64,000 nt of DNA from Acidimicrobiia bacterium. Lineage in GTDB: Bacteria > Actinomycetota > Acidimicrobiia > IMCC26256 > PALSA-610. The notes below the pieces were generated by a model, which was given only the letters and a program-made list of their open reading frames with translations, was not told the origin of the DNA and did not search any database. The stretch spans positions 1,227,965 to 1,291,964 of the forward strand of contig BPGH01000001.1 of the NCBI GenBank assembly GCA_026002935.1, given 5' to 3'. The translations under genes and the position numbers were made by a program. Of this stretch, positions 62,104-64,000 are shown one piece after another (the stretch's first letter is position 1; every line of letters starts with the position of its first letter).

Positions 62104-62346
62104 GTGAGCGACGACGGCGTCGTCGAGGTGGAGGTGCGGGTCGTGCCCCGCGCCCGCCGCGACGAGGTCGCGGGCGAGCGGGCGGGCCGGCTGGTCGTCC
62201 GCACCGGCGCGGCGCCCGTCGACGACGCGGCCAACGCGGCGGTGTGCCGCCTCCTCGCCTCCCACTTCGGGGTCCGCGAGCGCGACGTCGAGATCGTGCG
62301 CGGCCGGCGGTCGCGCGACAAGACGGTGCGCGTCCGTCGGCGTTGA
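62104..62346 (+). CDS. DUF167/YggU family protein
   Basis: 80 residues: VEVEVRVVPRARRDEVAGER, then VDDAANAAVCRLLASHFGV and the basic end VEIVRGRRSRDKTVRVRR. Small universal bacterial alpha/beta protein of unknown function. GTG 62104. The tRNA-Arg gene on the other strand starts just after its stop. Confidence 0.9.
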   Translation: MSDDGVVEVEVRVVPRARRDEVAGERAGRLVVRTGAAPVDDAANAAVCRLLASHFGVRERDVEIVRGRRSRDKTVRVRRR

Positions 62347-62354
62347 TGGAGGGG

Positions 62355-62426
62355 CGCCCTCGGCAGGATTCGAACCTGCGCACATGGCTCCGGAGGCCAC
62401 TGCTCTATCCCCTGAGCTACGAGGGC
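62355..62426 (-). tRNA. tRNA-Arg (anticodon CCG)
   Basis: 72-nt cloverleaf read by eye: acceptor GCCCTCG/CGAGGGC with discriminator G, D arm GCTC/GAGC, anticodon stem GTGGC/GCCAT with loop CTCCGGA (anticodon CCG, decoding CGG), 4-nt variable loop, T arm CAGG-TTCGAAT-CCTG. CCA is not encoded. CGG is expected to be a common Arg codon at this GC content. Confidence 0.95.
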
Positions 62427-62509
62427 GGAGAGGGGCGAGCGTACCAACTGCCCGGGCGGCCGCCCGGTGCGTGCCGCGCCGCGGCCGCGGGGCGCCGGGC
62501 GGGCGCGGG

Positions 62510-63205
62510 TCAGAGCATCCGCGCGAGGCGGCGGTTGAGCGCGTCGAGCGTCGAGCGGGCGGCCGCGTCGACCGGGCTCGCACCGGCGGCGAGGCCGTAG
62601 TCGGTGTGCGGCGCGTCGCCGCCGTGGTCGAGCGCGACCGCGACGAGCACGCGTTCGTCGCCGGTGTCCTCGAGCGCCCGCGCGAACCGTGCGCGCGCGT
62701 CGAGGCCCGCGCCGAGCCCGCGCACCGCGTCGATCGTGGCCTCGACGGCGCCGATCAGCCCCCGGGACGCCGCCGCGCGGCCGATGGTCCGCCGCCCCTC
62801 GAGGATCAGGTGGACCTCGAGCTCGTCGGTGTCGGGGAACGCGAGGACCGCGAGGAGCCGGGGGCGGCGCTCGCCCGGGCCCGACGCGGGCCGGGCCTCC
62901 TCGTCGACCTCCTCGGCGACCACCTCGGCGTCCGCGAGGTCGATGTCCGCGCCGCCGCCCCCACCGGGCGGCGTGGGCGCGTGCTCGCGCCAGCGCACGA
63001 CCTCGACGGCGACCGGCCGGTCCGAGTGGCGGGCCGCGATGCGCGACGCCGAGACGGGCACCGGCTGCTGCTCGGGGGTCTCGCCCGCGACGTGCAGCTG
63101 GATCAGCAGCACGTCGTCGCGCTCGTCGAACCCCGCGGCGCGCACGCCGGGGAGCTTGCGCAGCTCGAGCTCCAGGTCGTCCAGGGAGTTCACGTCGGTG
63201 GCCAT
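62510..63205 (-). CDS. Unrecognised conserved protein, paralogue of the 20586-21338 gene
   Basis: 231 residues, soluble. N-terminal unit ELELRKLPGVRAAGFDERDD and VLLIQLHVAGETPEQQPVPV, an acidic linker with a Gly run (PPGGGGGADIDLADAEVV), then a unit with LEVHLILEGRRTIGRAA, GLIGAVEATIDAVRGL and a final AARSTLDALNRRLARM. The same final unit ends the 20586-21338 protein. It is downstream of the GGDEF gene (19 nt), so the two are probably co-transcribed. ATG 63205, or GTG 63223, is the start. No family name recognised. Confidence 0.7.
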   Translation of the reverse strand: MATDVNSLDDLELELRKLPGVRAAGFDERDDVLLIQLHVAGETPEQQPVPVSASRIAARHSDRPVAVEVVRWREHAPTPPGGGGGADIDLADAEVVAEEVDEEARPASGPGERRPRLLAVLAFPDTDELEVHLILEGRRTIGRAAASRGLIGAVEATIDAVRGLGAGLDARARFARALEDTGDERVLVAVALDHGGDAPHTDYGLAAGASPVDAAARSTLDALNRRLARML

Positions 63206-63224
63206 CCGTTCCGCTGCGAGCACC

Positions 63225-63986
63225 TCAGGCGTCGCGCTCCTTCGCTTCGTAGAGCCTCGTGTCGGCGAGCCGGACCAGCTCGTCGAACTCCGTCGCCTCG
63301 TCGGGGCACACCGCGAGGCCGAAGGAGAACCCCGGGCACGGCCGTTCGAACCCGGGTGCGTTGCGCACGCGGTCGAGCAGCGTGGGCACGAGGTCGGGCT
63401 CCGTGTCGGGCAGGATCATCGCGAACTCGTCGCCGCCGATGCGGGCGGCGTTGTCGCCGAAGCGCAGCGCGCGGCGGAAGCGCTCGCCGAGCTCGCGCAG
63501 CGTGGCGTCACCCGCCTGGTGGCCCTGGCGGTCGTTGATCTCCTTGAAGTGGTCGAGGTCGAGCATCACGAGCGTGAACGACCACCCGTAGCGGTTGCTG
63601 CGCGAGATCGCCATCTCGAGCAGGCGGTCGAAGCTGCGGCGGTCGTACAGGCCCGTGAGCGGGTCGTGCCAGGCGTCGTAGCGGAGCACGTCGAGCCGCA
63701 GCGCGAGCACGCACAGGGCGAGGATCAGGGACCGGTCGAAGCCGCCCTCGTCGAGGGCCGGCTGCGTGTAGAGGCCGGGGGGCGCGACCAGCAGCTCCTC
63801 GTCCTCGACGCGCAGCGGGCGGCGGCCCGCGCAGAACACCTGCCGCCCGAGACCGGGCTCGTCGACGACGACCGCGGCGTCGTCGAGCCCGAACTGCTCG
63901 ACGAGCGCGTCGAGCGCGCGGTACACGAGCGCGATCCCGGACTCCGTGCTCGCCACGCTCTGCGCGAGGTCGTCAGTCAACGGCAT
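63225..63986 (-). CDS. Diguanylate cyclase (GGDEF)
   Basis: 253 residues, cytoplasmic. An N-terminal region of about 105 residues with GAF-like features (LVYRALDALVEQFGLDDAAV) precedes an intact GGDEF domain: YDAWHDPLTGLYDRRSFDRL, DLDHFKEINDRQGHQAGD and RIGGDEFAMILPD. The inhibitory RxxD site (RFGD, just before the active motif) is present, so product inhibition is likely. It makes cyclic-di-GMP. ATG 63986. The HD-GYP-like protein at 21824-23143 is a possible opposing enzyme. Confidence 0.93.
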   Translation of the reverse strand: MPLTDDLAQSVASTESGIALVYRALDALVEQFGLDDAAVVVDEPGLGRQVFCAGRRPLRVEDEELLVAPPGLYTQPALDEGGFDRSLILALCVLALRLDVLRYDAWHDPLTGLYDRRSFDRLLEMAISRSNRYGWSFTLVMLDLDHFKEINDRQGHQAGDATLRELGERFRRALRFGDNAARIGGDEFAMILPDTEPDLVPTLLDRVRNAPGFERPCPGFSFGLAVCPDEATEFDELVRLADTRLYEAKERDA

Positions 63987-64000
63987 GCGCCGTCCCCCGA

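Overview
The window is very GC-rich, codes densely on both strands, and many neighbouring genes overlap by 4 nt (ATGA/GTGA). The gene set is actinobacterial: a WhiB factor, the proteasome activator Bpa, the fused 2-oxoglutarate enzyme Kgd, a PdtaS-type kinase, DUF1918 and DUF3107 proteins, a class E sortase, and a DUF222/HNH (13E12-type) gene with an actinobacterial SOS box. A complete Ccm (System I) cytochrome c maturation operon and DUF5317 and GGVFAFG-type proteins point away from Streptomyces or Mycobacterium towards a deep lineage such as Acidimicrobiia or Thermoleophilia. That placement is inference.

Layout. (1) 1-6618, minus strand: a tightly coupled operon of fructose-1,6-bisphosphate aldolase/phosphatase, acetyl-CoA synthetase, 2-oxoacid/acetoin dehydrogenase E1alpha, E1beta and E2, an acyl carrier protein and a secreted protein cut by the window edge. 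(2) 6.7-10.9 kb: metal resistance, with an aquaporin, ArsC, a CadI/ArsI-like protein, ArsR and a CopB-type ATPase. (3) 10.9-18.2 kb: HPF-like protein, PEP synthase, MsrA, pantothenate kinase, TetR, aldo-keto reductase. (4) 18.2-25 kb: glycosyltransferase, SOS-linked HNH gene, an unrecognised protein, a small membrane peptide, two HD-domain membrane proteins, DUF5317. (5) 25.1-31.9 kb: acyl-CoA carboxyltransferase with a free biotin carrier and two enoyl-CoA hydratases, TetR plus carotenoid oxygenase, threonine dehydratase-like enzyme. (6) 31.9-39.9 kb: sortase E, ccmABCDEFGHI, cyclophilin. (7) 39.9-47.7 kb: Fe-S and redox block (Rrf2, cysteine desulfurase, SufR-like regulator, Mrp), DUF3107, paired Get3/ArsA-like ATPases, PdtaS, WhiB. 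(8) 47.8-53.5 kb: GDPD, lipid kinase, UDG family 5, DapA, MFS exporter with TetR. (9) 53.6-64 kb: Kgd, class II DAHP synthase, Bpa, aldehyde dehydrogenase, DEAD-box helicase, DUF167, tRNA-Arg, a paralogue of the unrecognised protein, and a diguanylate cyclase.

About 17 single-base frameshifts interrupt otherwise intact conserved genes. All lie at 2.7-9.8 kb or 43-58 kb and none in the 33 kb between. Several hit genes expected to be essential (Kgd, DAHP synthase), and most sit in short G/C runs. They are best read as indel errors of the assembly, so the genes are annotated as single features with the break positions given.

The strongest candidates for undescribed biology are the FBPase/AcsA/E1-E2/ACP operon, the unnamed protein family found twice next to cyclic-di-GMP genes, the leader and 29-residue peptide before the HD-GYP gene, and the LexA box that covers the start of an apparently leaderless HNH gene.
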